Assembly (NCBI RefSeq): GCF_002994745.2
Contig: NC_037094.1
Location: 40,355,456-40,419,455, forward strand
DNA: 64,000 nt
Source: Rosa chinensis
Lineage: Eukaryota > Streptophyta > Magnoliopsida > Rosales > Rosaceae
Reading direction: 5' to 3'
Below are positions 46,258 to 58,099 of the stretch, one piece after another. The notes below the pieces were generated by a model that worked only from the letters and a program-made list of their open reading frames with translations, was not told the DNA's origin and made no database searches. Each line of letters begins with the position of its first letter. Position 1 is the stretch's first letter. The position numbers and the translations under genes were made by a program.

Positions 46258-47655
46258 TGTAGAGTATTTGGCATGAAATAAGCGGAAAATGCAAAATTCA
46301 TGAAAAATCCTAGTTGGTTCCTCACCGTTGACGTTTTTGTGGTCTTTACATTTTAATTCCCTTTTATTTTCTCTACAAAAATCTGATATTCTCCTGCTTG
46401 TTGTAGGAAACCTTGCCTGGTGGAACTCTTGGAAACAGCAATGATGGAATCAGAAAATAAAGCATTTAAGATGTTTGACCAAGCAACGAAGACGGAAAAT
46501 AAAGTAGAAAGACGTTTTCAGTTGGGAAATAAAGGAGAAAGACGTTTTTCAGTCCCCAATAAAGGAGAAAGATGTTTCAACTGGAAAATAAATAAGAGAA
46601 AGACGTTTCAGCTTGTTAAGAGACCCCATTATGAGAGGAATTAAGGCAATAAATGAGACGTTTCAGCTGGGAAATTAAAGGAATTATGATGCAATCCCAT
46701 CCGTCCAAATGATGAAGGGTATGATCGACAAAATCTAACCAATGCTCCCCTATAAATAGGCAACGTCCAGACCAGAATTATTATCACTTCCTGGCCGATC
46801 ACTTCCTGGCCAAAAACTTTTCCAAGACTTTGCCCAATTCACTCCTCAAACCTCCAACACCTATAAGACCGTGACCACCATCCATTCATCAATCTACGAA
46901 GCTCTTAGGCGCTGAGTCAAGGACGCTCCACCACTATAGCAGAGACGAGTTTATCACCTTGTGGCTAAACCGCTGAGGAAAGCTTCAACGTGTAACTATG
47001 ACTCTACTTACAATTTTTGTTTCGGTTTTGTGTGTTTGGATTTGCGAGTTGTGTAATTGGAGACATGAAATTTTCAGAATATTTTTATTAATATTTTTGA
47101 GATTTTCAGTTTATTATTGAGTTAATTTCGAGAATTCTTTTATGATGCATGTTACAATCTTGTACCCTTTTACGTGTTTAGGTAATTTTCAGAGTTAGGT
47201 TCATAAGTTTGCATGCTAGAATAACGGTGAGAGTTCTTGTGTGTTTGCTTAATTTGCCAAGAGTAATTGTTATTTGTTAAGACACTGAGTTAAACAAGTA
47301 GTAATTAGTTCTAACGAGTGGTAAAAATCATGCTTTAATGATTAAACGATTCTGGAAATTACATGTTAAATTCGATGTGTAATGGTTAATTTGCATGTGT
47401 GAATTGATTCGAAGGATAAAATATACTACTAGTTAAGAGAACTACGCTGAGTGTTTTCGAAAATTAGTAGTATTGGGCTTGGTAAGACTTTTCCGATCCA
47501 AGCCTATATTAGAACGAATCAGATAAAATATCCACTGAGGCTTTTCATTTGGGCTCTTATCTAGGCATTTAAGATAGGCACGTTTTTGTAGCATGTTGAA
47601 ATGGATTTTCTGTTTTTACATTTAGTAATTTTCGAGTGGTATTGGTCTAGGTTAG
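46258..47655 (+). repeat. LTR family D, truncated on both sides
   Basis: It matches 28270-29725 of the solo LTR D. Its start is separated by the CACTA insertion (beyond the left edge of the window), and its U5 end is cut off at 47656 by an LTR A-like sequence. It contains a CTATAAATAGG promoter-like box near 46750. It is the target into which the CACTA element inserted. Confidence 0.88.
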
Positions 47656-50600
47656 TGATACGCCTAAAAGCAAGGGTATAATTTAACCCAGAAAAAGTCA
47701 TCGTTAGTATATGGTAAATAGAGATCGTTCTAACCGGGGATTGAGGGTACACCTGTCATTGTAAAACAAATAAAGAATAAATACAAAGTATAATATTTAC
47801 ACAAATAAAACAAACAAAAGGGGGTTTTAGGATTATTAAATTAAAAATTAAATAAATAAAATAAAGAAAATGTAAAAAAATATATACACGGGTGGAACAC
47901 AAGGAATAAAGATTAAAACCACAATCATATGCAAGAAATCAAATCACAATTCCTATAGTTGATTTTCTATGTCATGAGAAAGAAGTTGACCATGTGAAAC
48001 GTTAGAAAGCAAACGATTTCCCATATTTTACTTTTCTTCAATATTAATCCAAGTGAAAGCACCTAAATCAATCCTATTGAACATGCAATCATAGTCTAGA
48101 AAGCTAGCTAATCAAGCACACATTCAACGCATGAAGCATAGAGAAAGGATGTCAACCAAAGTGCACAACCTAGTTATGAATAAGTTCACCTATTTGCAAT
48201 CCTCCTTAATTGGTTTTGATCTTTGTTTCTTATGTTTCTGATGTCGCTTTTGGGAGCGACCAATTTAACCCTGAAATGTCATTAGTAGTATAAAGTAAAT
48301 AGGGATCGTTCTATTCCGGGGATTGAGGGTACACCTGTCATTATCAAACAATTAAACAATTAAAATTAAAACAAAGTATAATATTTACAAAAATATAACA
48401 AAATATATACATATTTACGAAATTAGGGGGATTTTTGATTTTGATTTTCGGAAATTAAACTAAGTAAAGAAAACAATTAAAATGCAAAAACATAAAAATG
48501 CAAATGAAATGCACGAACAAAGATCAAATCGGAATTTATAATCAAGGTTAATTCAAGTTCATCATTGTTCATCATAGTCATGCAAGAGGAATTGATCATG
48601 TGAAACGTTCAAAAGCAAACAATTTCCCATATTTTACTTTCAATGCTAATTAACCTAAGTGAAAGCACCTAGATTAATTCTATCAAACATGCAATCAAAC
48701 CCTAGAAAGCTAGTCAATCATGTCATGTTCAACGCATTAAGCATCTAGAAAGGCTATCAATTCAAATGTGCAACTTAGTATGAAAAAGTTCACCTAATTG
48801 CAATCTCCTTTGATTAAATTTCGGTTTTTGTACAAAACCTTTACTACTTGTTGATTCAAGAACACAAAACCAAAAAGTTGATCCATGTTCTCAAATTCGT
48901 AGCAACATTCACATAAAAACCCTAAATGTTTCGAACCATTCAAGATTATCATACAAAAGATTTCTATCATGCAAATTTAATCAAACACTCACACAAAAGC
49001 AACCATAAATCGCAATATATGAATCTGAAAATTAACAATTAATCATAAAATTCCAGAAATAAATACTTGTTCATACATATGTGTCAACTAAGGCAAAACC
49101 AACGAAAATACAAAGCAAAGGTACAAGGAGAATCGGATTACACCGTGATGAAGATGAGATGAATGAAGTGATGATGTGGTCTCTTGAATTTCGAAAGCAA
49201 TCTTCAAGGTGGAGGGTGGATGGTGTGCACGGCTTGTCTTCTTCTTCCTTGGCCTTGCTTGCACTTCGTGGTTGCCCTAGAGGATGGAGAGGAGCACGGC
49301 TAAGCTAGAGAGTTTTCTGAATTATTTCTCAAGTGTAGAACGTAAAAATTGGAACTCGGAACTCCAAAACGTTGAGAAGAGGGGAGATTATATAGGGGAC
49401 GTCCTCCTAGGTCTCCATGCCGTGAATTTCTTCTTTATTTCCCATGGAATTAATCTGAAAATGCCACATAGTTTCCTCCAATGATAGCTTGCCACATAAG
49501 CCCTATGAGGTGGTGCAACCAATCACAAAATTCCATTTAATTCCCTAAATAATTCTTGCCGAAATTCCCTTAATAATATTCTGATTTTTCTCTTTTATTT
49601 CGGCCAAAACTCTTTAGGGAATATAGGAATGTATCTAGACTTCTTTTGAGCTTTTCTTGGTCTCCACACATATTTTCTTTCCTTAAAACTCTCTAGATAA
49701 TATCTTTGCCGAATTCTCTAGGGTTTATCTTTACTTTGCACGGCTCATTCCTTCTTTTCCTCTTGGCTTGGACGGCTAGGAGTCTTCTAGGGTTTATCTT
49801 TTGATTTATTTCCATAAAAATAGCCCTAGAAAATCTCCATAGAAAATCTTCTTTATTTTCTGATTTTTGGACGCCTCTTCCTTGTTTCTCTCATGCAATT
49901 TCACGGCAAACATATCTTTAGGGCTAGGGTTTGCGTCACAAACCCTAGTGTCATGGGCTTTGATGGGCCATTATCCAATTTGCCGAAAATCCAAAGAGTT
50001 CTTGGGCCTCGTTGCTTCATCTTCAAGCCTTCTCATTTTCCAACGCAAAACACATTATTTTTCCATTTCTTTTTCATGGTTGCGTTGGAAACTTGCTAGG
50101 GAAGCCTTCCTCCATTTCGTAGGATTTCCTGGTTGGACTAGGAAAGCTTATTTCTTCATTTCTGCTCAAATGTGTGGGCCATTTTCTCTCATGTTCGTTC
50201 GTCTTGATGTTCGCAAGCTCCTCTTTCCATTCGTGCGTTCATTTCCACTTTCTAGCTCGGAGGTCCTGAAAATAGAAACTAGTAAGAAAATAGAAACTTT
50301 CCTAAAATGAAAAGTGGCAACTTTCCTAAACTGAAAATGGGAAACTTTCTAAAAATGAAAAATAGAAACTACTGAAAATGGAAACTTACTAAAAATGATA
50401 AATAGAAACTACAAAAATGGAAACTTTCTACAAATAGGAACTTTCCCAATCAAAGAATGGAAACTTTCCTAAACAGAGTTTTATTAAGGAAATAACGCAG
50501 AAAATGTAGGGAAATGCAGTTAAAACGTCGCATTAAAATGCTCCTATCAGTTTCATTCCTATATTTGTGTTTTTGTTTATACTTTGTTTTTATTTTAATT

Positions 50601-50719
50601 GTTTAATTGTCTTACAATGACAGGTGTACCCTCAATCCCCGGAATAGAACGATCCCTACATGCTTATACTACTAATGATATTTATAGGGTTAAATTATAT
50701 GCTTGCTTAAAGCGTATCA
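47656..50719. repeat. Inverted LTR A fusion, split by a solo LTR B
   Basis: The left part (47656 to about 48224) is the U5 side of an A-like LTR on the minus strand, starting TGATACGCC. The right part (about 48216-48238 plus 50555-50719) is the U5 side of an A-like LTR on the plus strand, ending AAGCGTATCA. They join at GATCTTTG, a sequence that occurs on both strands of these LTRs. The left flank is LTR D and the right flank is satellite, with no matching target duplication. Confidence 0.72.
48239..50549 (-). repeat. Solo LTR, family B, TSD GTTTC
   Basis: It begins TGATGTCGCTTTTGGGAGC, ends GCTCCTATCA and is flanked by GTTTC at 48234-48238 and 50550-50554. It is 2311 bp, nested in the inverted LTR fusion, with no internal domain. 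Confidence 0.95.
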
Positions 50720-52842
50720 CTTTTGCTTTTAGGGAAATGGCTTCTAAATCTTTAAATGCGTTGTTCTAAAGAGATTCAAAGCCCTAGTTGCTAATTGAAA
50801 CAATTTGATCACTTTGTTCCAATTTCAGTTCATGAACAGTGATTTTCCAAACTTCTCTCTTCTAGGGTTTAGAATTTGCTTTCGTTTTTAGTGAAATGGC
50901 TTCTAAATCTTTAAATGCGTTGTTTTGGTGAGATTCAAAGCCCTAGTTCCTAATTGAAACAATTTGATCACTTTGTTTCAATTTGTGTTTATGCAAAGTG
51001 ATTTTCCAAACTTCTATCTTCTAGGGTTTAGGAATTGCTTTCGCTTTTAGTGAAATGGGTTCTAAATCTTTAAATGCGTTGTTCTAGTGACATTCAAAGC
51101 CCTAGTTGGTAATTGAAACAATTTGATCACTTTGTTTCAATTTGAGTTTATGAACAGTGATTTTTCAAACTTCACTCTTCTAGGGTTTAGGATTTGCTTT
51201 CGCTTTTAGTGAAATGGCTTCTAAATCTTTAAATGAGTTGTTCTTGTGAGATTCAAAGCCCAAGTTGCTAATTGAAACAATTTGATCACTTTGTTTCAAT
51301 TTGAGTTTATGAACAGTGATTTTCCAAACTTCTCCCTTCTAGCGTTTAGGATTTGCTTTCGCTTTTAGTGAAATGACTTCTAAATCTTTAAATGCGTTGT
51401 TCTAATGAGATTCAAAGCCCTAGTTGCTATTTGAGTTTATGAACAGTGATTTTCCAAACTTCTCACTTCTAGGGATTAGGATTTGCTTTCTCTTTCAGTG
51501 AAACGGGTTCTAAATCTTTAAATGCGTTTTTCTAGTGAGATTCAAAGCCCCAGTTGCTAATTGAAACAATTTGATCACTTTGTTTCAATTTCAGTTTATG
51601 AATAGTGATTTTCCAAACTTCTCCCCTCTAGCGTTTAGGAATTGCTTTCGCTTTTAGTGAAGTGGCTTCTAAATCTTTAAATGAGTTGTTCTAGTGAGAT
51701 TCAAAGCCCTAATTGCTAATTGAAACAATTTGATCACTTTGTTTCAATTTGAGTTTATGAACAGCGATTTTCAAAACTTCTGTCTTCTAAGGTTTAGGAT
51801 TTGCTTTCGCTTTTAGTGAAATGGCTTCTAAATCTTTAAATGCGTTATTCTAGTGACATTCAAAGCCCTAGTTGGTAATTGAAACAATTTGATCACTTTG
51901 TTTCAATTTGAGTTTATGAACAGTGATTTTCCAAACTTCACTCTTCTAGGGTTTAGGATTTGCTTTCGCTTTTAGTGAAGTGTCTTCTGAATCTTTAAAT
52001 GCGTTTTCCTAGTTAGATTCAAAGCCCTAGTTGCTAATTGAAACAATTTGACCACTTTGTTTCAATTTGAGTTTATGAACAGTGATTTTCAAAACTTCTC
52101 CCTTCTAGGGAATAGGATTTGCTTTCGCTTTCAGTGAAATGGGTTCTAAATCTATAAATGCGTTTTTCTAGTGAGATTCAAAGCCCCAGTTGCTAATTGA
52201 AACAATTTGATCACTTTGTTTTAATTTGAGTTTATGAACAGTGATTTTCCAAACTTCTCTCTTCTAGGGTTTAGGATTTGCTTTCGCTTTTAGTGAAATG
52301 GCTTCTAAATCTTTAAATGAGTTGTTCTTGTCAGATTGAAAGCCCAAGTTGCAAATTGAAACAATTTGACCACTTTGTTTCAATTTGAGTTTATGAACAG
52401 TGATTTTCCATACTTCTCTCTTCTAGGGTTTAGGATTTGCTTTCGCTTTTAGTGAAATGTCTTTTAAATCTTTAAATGCGTTTTTCTAGTAAGATTCAAA
52501 GCCCTAGTTTCTAATTGAAACAATTTGACCACTTTGTTTCAATTTGAGTTTATGAACAGTGATTTTGAAAACTTCTCCCTTCTAGGGAATAGGATTTGCT
52601 TTCGCTTTCAGTGAAATGGGTTCTAAATCTTTAAATGCGTTGTTCTAGTGAGATTCAAAGCTCGAGTTGCTAATTGAAACAATTTGATCACTTTGTTTTA
52701 ATTTGAGTTTATGAATAGTGATTTTCCAAACTTCTCTCTTCTAGGGTTTAGGATTTGCTTTCGCTTTTAGTGAAATTGCTTCTAAATCTTTAAATGAGTT
52801 GTTCTTGTGAGATTCAAAGCCCTAGTTGCTAATTGAAACAAT
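50720..52842 (+). repeat. 159-bp satellite array with trimeric order
   Basis: The landmark TCTAGGGTTTAGGATTTGC or close variants occurs at 50861, 51020, 51179, 51338, 51468, 51627, 51786, 51945, 52104, 52263, 52422, 52581 and 52740. All steps are 159 bp except one of 130 bp, where a unit lost 29 bp. About 13.4 units are present. Units 8-9-10 match units 11-12-13 best, giving a 477-bp higher-order period. No ORF is supported. The right edge is an LTR insertion, so the array may have been longer. Confidence 0.95.
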
Positions 52843-53816
52843 TGATAGGAGCATTTTAATGCGACATTTTAACTGTTATTTCCCTATATTTTCTGCGTTA
52901 TTTCCTTAATAAAACTCTGTTTAGGAAAGTTTCCATTCTTCGAATGGGAAAGTTCCTAATTGTAGAAAGTTTCCGTTTTGTAGTTTCTATTTTCCATTTT
53001 TAGAAAGTTTCCATTTTAGTTTAAGAAAGTTTCCATTTCTTATTTTAGAAAGCTTCTATTTTCAGGTTTTTGGAATAAATAAGCAGAATTGAGTTCATAA
53101 ATGGAACGAGAAGTTTCATGAAGATGACATGGCAAGGAGAGAATCAAGGAAGAGTTTTTTTTAAAAAAAGGAAAATATATTTTCCTTGGGGATTAAATTT
53201 GCCGTGTAATACTTAAGGAAAAACAAGGTGACAACGTGGGAATTGAAGATGATTGATTGAGGATTTCAAGGAGAGATTTTCTTGGGAGACTTTTATGGAA
53301 AGAAATATTGTTGGAGGAATAATTTGGTGTGATTGCCAACGTGAAAATCAGAAATAATCAAGGAGATGACGCCAAGAGAGATTCAAGGGAGATATTTATG
53401 GAAGGAAAATATGTGTGCACCAAGGAAAAGCTCAAAAGGCGTCCAGATTCATCCCTAAATTCCCTAAAGGAATGTTGGCCGAAATTCATGAAGAAAATCA
53501 GAATAATTTCAAGGAAATTCAGCAATTAAATATTAGGGAGGTATTTTAGAGAATTATGATTGGTTGGAACGCATCACAAAGCTTACTTGGCATTCTATGA
53601 TTGGTTGGACCACATCACAAGCTTACTTGGCGAATTATCATTGGTTGAAGCTACGTGGAAAATTCTGATTGTTTTGTGAACCCTAGTCGTGCTCCTATAT
53701 ATACCCACCTCTTTGACATTGAGAAGGGTCCTCTCCTCCATACAGTTTACACTTTAGAAAAAAATCAGAAAATCTTCTTAGCATAGCCGTGAGTTTCTCC
53801 ATCCTCTAGTCATCTC
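52843..53816 (+). repeat. LTR family A, 5' half only, plus strand
   Basis: It begins TGATAGGAGCATTTTAATGC inside the satellite and follows the LTR at 690 closely up to about its position 1674. It then stops at CATCTC and is joined by two extra T bases to the minus-strand LTR at 53819. The left flank ACAAT (52838-52842) is the candidate target duplication; no partner is found. Confidence 0.88.
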
Positions 53817-53818
53817 TT

Positions 53819-56080
53819 ATACGCTCAAAGCAAGCATATAATTTAACCCTAGAAATATCATTAGTAGTATAAGCAAGTAGGGATCGTTCTATTCCGGGGA
53901 TTGAGGGTACACCTGTCAATGTAAGACAATTTAAACAATTAAAATAAAACAAAGTATCATATTCACACAAATACATATTATTTACGAATTCAAAGGGGGT
54001 TTTAGGGTTTGGTTTTCGAAAATTAAAAACAAGAATTAAAACTAAGCTTAAACAAAAACACAAATACAAGAATGAAATGTAAGAAACAAAGATTAAAACC
54101 AAGTTCATAATTAAATTCGAATTAACTTTATATTGTTCTTCCAAGTCATGTGAAAGGAGTTGATCATGTGAAACATTAGAAAGCAAACGAATTCCCATAT
54201 TTTACTTTCAACGCTAATTAATCTAAGTGAAAGCACAAAGACTAATCCTATCAAACATGTAATCAAGCCCTAGAAAGCTAGTCAATCATACATATTCAAC
54301 GCAAGAAGCATCAAGAAAGGCTATCAACTCAAGTGCACAACTTAGTATGAATAAGTTCACCTAATTGCAATCCTCTTCAATTGAATTCGATTTTTGTCCA
54401 AAACCTTTACTACTTTCGATTCAAGTTACACAAAACAAAAAGTTGATTTCACGTTCTTAAATCTAGCACCACTCATACATAAACCCTAAGAGTTTCGAAC
54501 CAATTAAGATTAACATACAAGAGATATCTATAAAGCAAATTCAATCGAACAATCACACATAAGCAACTTTGGAATCACAACATAGAAATCGAAAATCCTT
54601 AATCAATCATAAATTTTCAGAATATAAACCTTGTTCAAACATCAATGTTAACTAGAACAACATCCAACGAAATCAAACAAGGAGAATCCAAAGTGATTAC
54701 AAGAAAGAAGGTTGAATTACACCGTGAATGGAGAGATGGATGAATAACTTGAACAATGAACGAATGAAGCTTGAAAGCAAGCTTCAAAGTGCACGGCTTC
54801 AAGGTGGAATGGATGATGATGCTCACGGCCTAAGCTTGCTTCTTCCTTCCTTGCTTGAAAACGCCAAAGGTTGAACTAGAGAATGGAGAGAGCTTCCGCG
54901 CGTAGAGAGAATTTTCTGAATTGTGAAGTGGTGTCTTGAAACGTCTAGGGTGAGTGTATATATAGGGAACGGCATGTCTTGGCTTCCAAGCCGTGATTTT
55001 TCTGATTTATTTACCAAGGAATTAAATTAATAATTCCACATGCCTTCCACCAATGAGAAATTGCCAAGTAAGCCCTAGTGTGTCATCCAACCAATCATAA
55101 AACTCCAAGAAGATACCCTAATATATTCTTGCCGAAATTCCTTGAATATTTTCTGATTTTCTTCTTGTATTTTCGGCCAAAATATACTTAGGGTTTCTAG
55201 GAATGAATCTAGACGCCATTTGGTGCTTTTTCTTGATTTCTTTCCATAAATTCCACCCTAGAAAATCTCTTGCGTAATCTTTTATTCTCCCTTGATATTT
55301 CACTCCACTTTTCTCTCCTCCCTTTAGTTTTCACGGCAAAGCATCCCTAGGGTTTCCTCCATGCGTCACAAACCCTAATTCCATGGGCTTTGATGGGCCT
55401 TGATCCATTTTGCCGAAAATCCATAGAGTTCTTGGGCCTCGTTGCTTCAACTTCAAGCCTTCTCATCTCCAACGCCAAAACACATTATTTTTCCATTTCT
55501 TTTTCATGGTTGCGTTGGAAACTTGCTCGGGAAGCCTTCCTCCATTTCGCAGGGTTTCCTAGTTGGATTAGGAAAGCTTATTTCTTCATTTCTGCTCAAT
55601 TGTGTGGCCCAATTCTTCTCATATTTGTTCGTCTTGACGTTCGCAAGCTCCTCTTTCCATTCGTGCGTTCATTTCCACTTTTTAGCTCGGAGGTCCTGAA
55701 AATAGAAACTAATATGAAAAAATGGAAACTTACCTAATTTGAAAAATAGAAACTTTCTAAAATTTAGAAATGGAAAGTTTCTAAAAATGAAAAATAGAAA
55801 CCTTACTAAAAAATGAAAAATAGAAACTTTCCAGAAATGAGAAATGAGAAATGAGAAATGAGAAATGAGAAATGAGAAATGAAAAATGAGAAATGAGAAA
55901 TGAGAAATGAGAAATGAGAAATGAGAAATGAGAAATGAAGACAAAAATGGAAACTTTCTATAATAAGGAACTTTCCCAATCAAAGAATGGAAACTTTCCC
56001 AAACAGGGATTTTTCAAGGAAATGGCGCAGAAAAATGTAAGGAAATGCAATTAAAACGTCGCATTAAAATGCTCCTATCA
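53819..56080 (-). repeat. 3' LTR, family A, of the gag-only element
   Basis: It starts ATACGCTCAAAGC (TG missing) and ends GCTCCTATCA next to the polypurine tract at 56081. Compared with other A LTRs its U3 carries an expanded 7-bp repeat at 55833-55938. Confidence 0.9.
55833..55938 (+). repeat. (GAGAAAT)n microsatellite inside an LTR
   Basis: About 15 units of a 7-bp repeat with one variant unit (GAAAAAT). Sister LTRs have only one or two units at this place, so it expanded after this copy inserted or in its immediate lineage. Confidence 0.95.
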
Positions 56081-56094
56081 AATTCCCCCACACT
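56081..56094 (-). promoter_or_regulatory. Polypurine tract of the gag-only element
   Basis: On the minus strand it reads as the AGTGTGGGGGAATT motif directly before the 3' LTR, the same as at 13447-13460. Confidence 0.8.
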
Positions 56095-58099
56095 TAGCTT
56101 TTGCTAGTCCCTTAGCAAAATCACAACACAGACACGACTACGACTCAACAAAAATTAAAGATTCGACACATAACAGACTCTATTGCCCTTCAACTATTTG
56201 TCTCAGCAATCTCTTACTTTCACAACACCAAGATTAGCATGTCACCAAGAATCAATGTTTAGGCATTCGAGAGTTAATTAAAACACATAAGTTACATATA
56301 CACAAGTAGGACTTGGTTGGAACAATGGTGATGGTTTCTGTTAAGCATGTTTCAAACAAGTATGATTCAAATCCTCACAAGGTATATCCACTCTTTCTTC
56401 TCTCAGATCATGGCAATGCTTAAAAGCTTATACACTCAAGTATATGTGAAAGATAGCAAGTGTATCACATAATGTAAGAAACGAAAGCACATGTATAAAT
56501 TTTTCTTTTAAAGATCTCATGAAATATATCAACTACTTGCACAGATGGACCCAAGCCATAGGTTCAACTCTTGTAACTCATCTCCACATCAAAGGCTGTC
56601 CCATCTTAAGGATCAAGAAGGTCTTATCAAGGGTTGTAATGGGGCCATGGCTCAAGGTTTAAAGAAACGAAAGGTAAGGAATTTAACAAAGTGTCCTAAA
56701 AACCTAGCAGAGCTCATGCAAATGTAGAGAGACTTCTAGAAATCCACCAAGTATGCAAAAACGTCACTTTCCCATGGGGGTGTTATAAAGAGGCCTAATG
56801 TCTTCATGTTGGGCCCTAACTTCACTCTAAACTTCCTTTGATCTCTAGTAAGTTGGACAAAGGCCAAATTTTTCTGTAGTGGGCCTTCAATTCAAAGTAA
56901 ACTCCAAACTCACCAAGTATGGGGGACTAAAATCCATTGATATTTCTTTCTTTTTCTTTTTCTAGCCGTATCTTTTCTCTTTCACTTTCTTTTCTCGGCT
57001 TTTTCATACATTTTTTCTTATGGACAAGTCTACCTCCACACTTGAGTTTTCACATCTTCTTATTCTTCATTATGGACGCCAAAAATCTTCAAGTAAAGTC
57101 TCAATTTAGCTCCACTAAGTTCTTAGAACAAAGGGTAGGGTTATAGCTATACTAAGGCTCAGGTTAAAGATTTTTAGGGTGACGAAAGAAAAGGCTTAAC
57201 GTAGGCTCAAAAGGGTTTATCTAAGGGAGTCCCACGACGGGCACAAATAGGGACACAGGTTTATATGGCAATGGTGGTAGTTCCTAGGTTGCCTCTATCC
57301 TTTCCAGAATCAGGGCCATGTATTGATAAAGCGTCTCAACAAGCACAAGAGCGAATTCTAGCATTCTCTAGTCCATCAAACTTAATCTATGGCAAGTAGT
57401 CAATCAAATGAAAGAATAATGAGATCATCAAAACATCGCCAAGAAAATAAGAATATATTTTCAATTATCACTCCAAGAAAAAGGGACATGGGCTCAATTA
57501 TCTCACATGGGTTTTTATGAATCAAAACTCATCTTAACATGCTCATATTCTGTACCAAAGTCACGAAATCCATATCCACTACAAGGCATATATTTTTCAT
57601 ATATCTCAATTAACCAAAGAATACCTTTTTAAAGTCATCTCAATTTTTGATCCTCTTTTAATCATGATTTCAGAGATATAGAATCATCTTAGACAGTTGA
57701 AAGGGCATCCTATGACTCAAAAACAAAAACAAAAGACAAAGACTCAATAAAAGCAACGAAATGTTTATGATTTTTGACATTTTTCAATTTTTTTTTGTAT
57801 TTTTCAATATATATGACTCAAAACAAAAGTATAAATCCCTTCCCCCACACTTAAATATTGCATTGTCCTCAATGTAATCAAGTATAAGCATGCAATGAAA
57901 CACTTAAGTATATAGGGTAGAAATTTATGAAAAGACCTACTAAATTCAAAACGAAAACATGAAAATAAAGAGAAGTAGGGAAAGAGAAATCAAATCTGCG
58001 TGTGTAGACTCCTCCGCATCTACTTCGGAATTGGGTTGCCTCCCAAGCAGCGCTTAATGTTTATAGTCTTTCAGCCTAGACTTGCACCTCCTTGTGTCC
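56095..58099 (-). other. 3' internal non-coding region of the gag-only element
   Basis: Homologous along its length to 13461-15415 and 20198-21939. It holds the CTTGGGAGGCAACCC block (plus strand 58033-58053), the hairpin (57857-57878) and CCCCCACACTT repeats. No env-like frame is seen. Confidence 0.82.

Noticed and set aside
46261..46644. Short plus-strand frames in the LTR D remnant
   Set aside because: They run through the repetitive GGAGAAAGACGTTTCAG area of an LTR and are not kept in other LTR D copies.
50720..52842. CRISPR-like regular repeats
   Set aside because: The whole 159-bp unit repeats without unique spacers, in plant DNA. It is a satellite.
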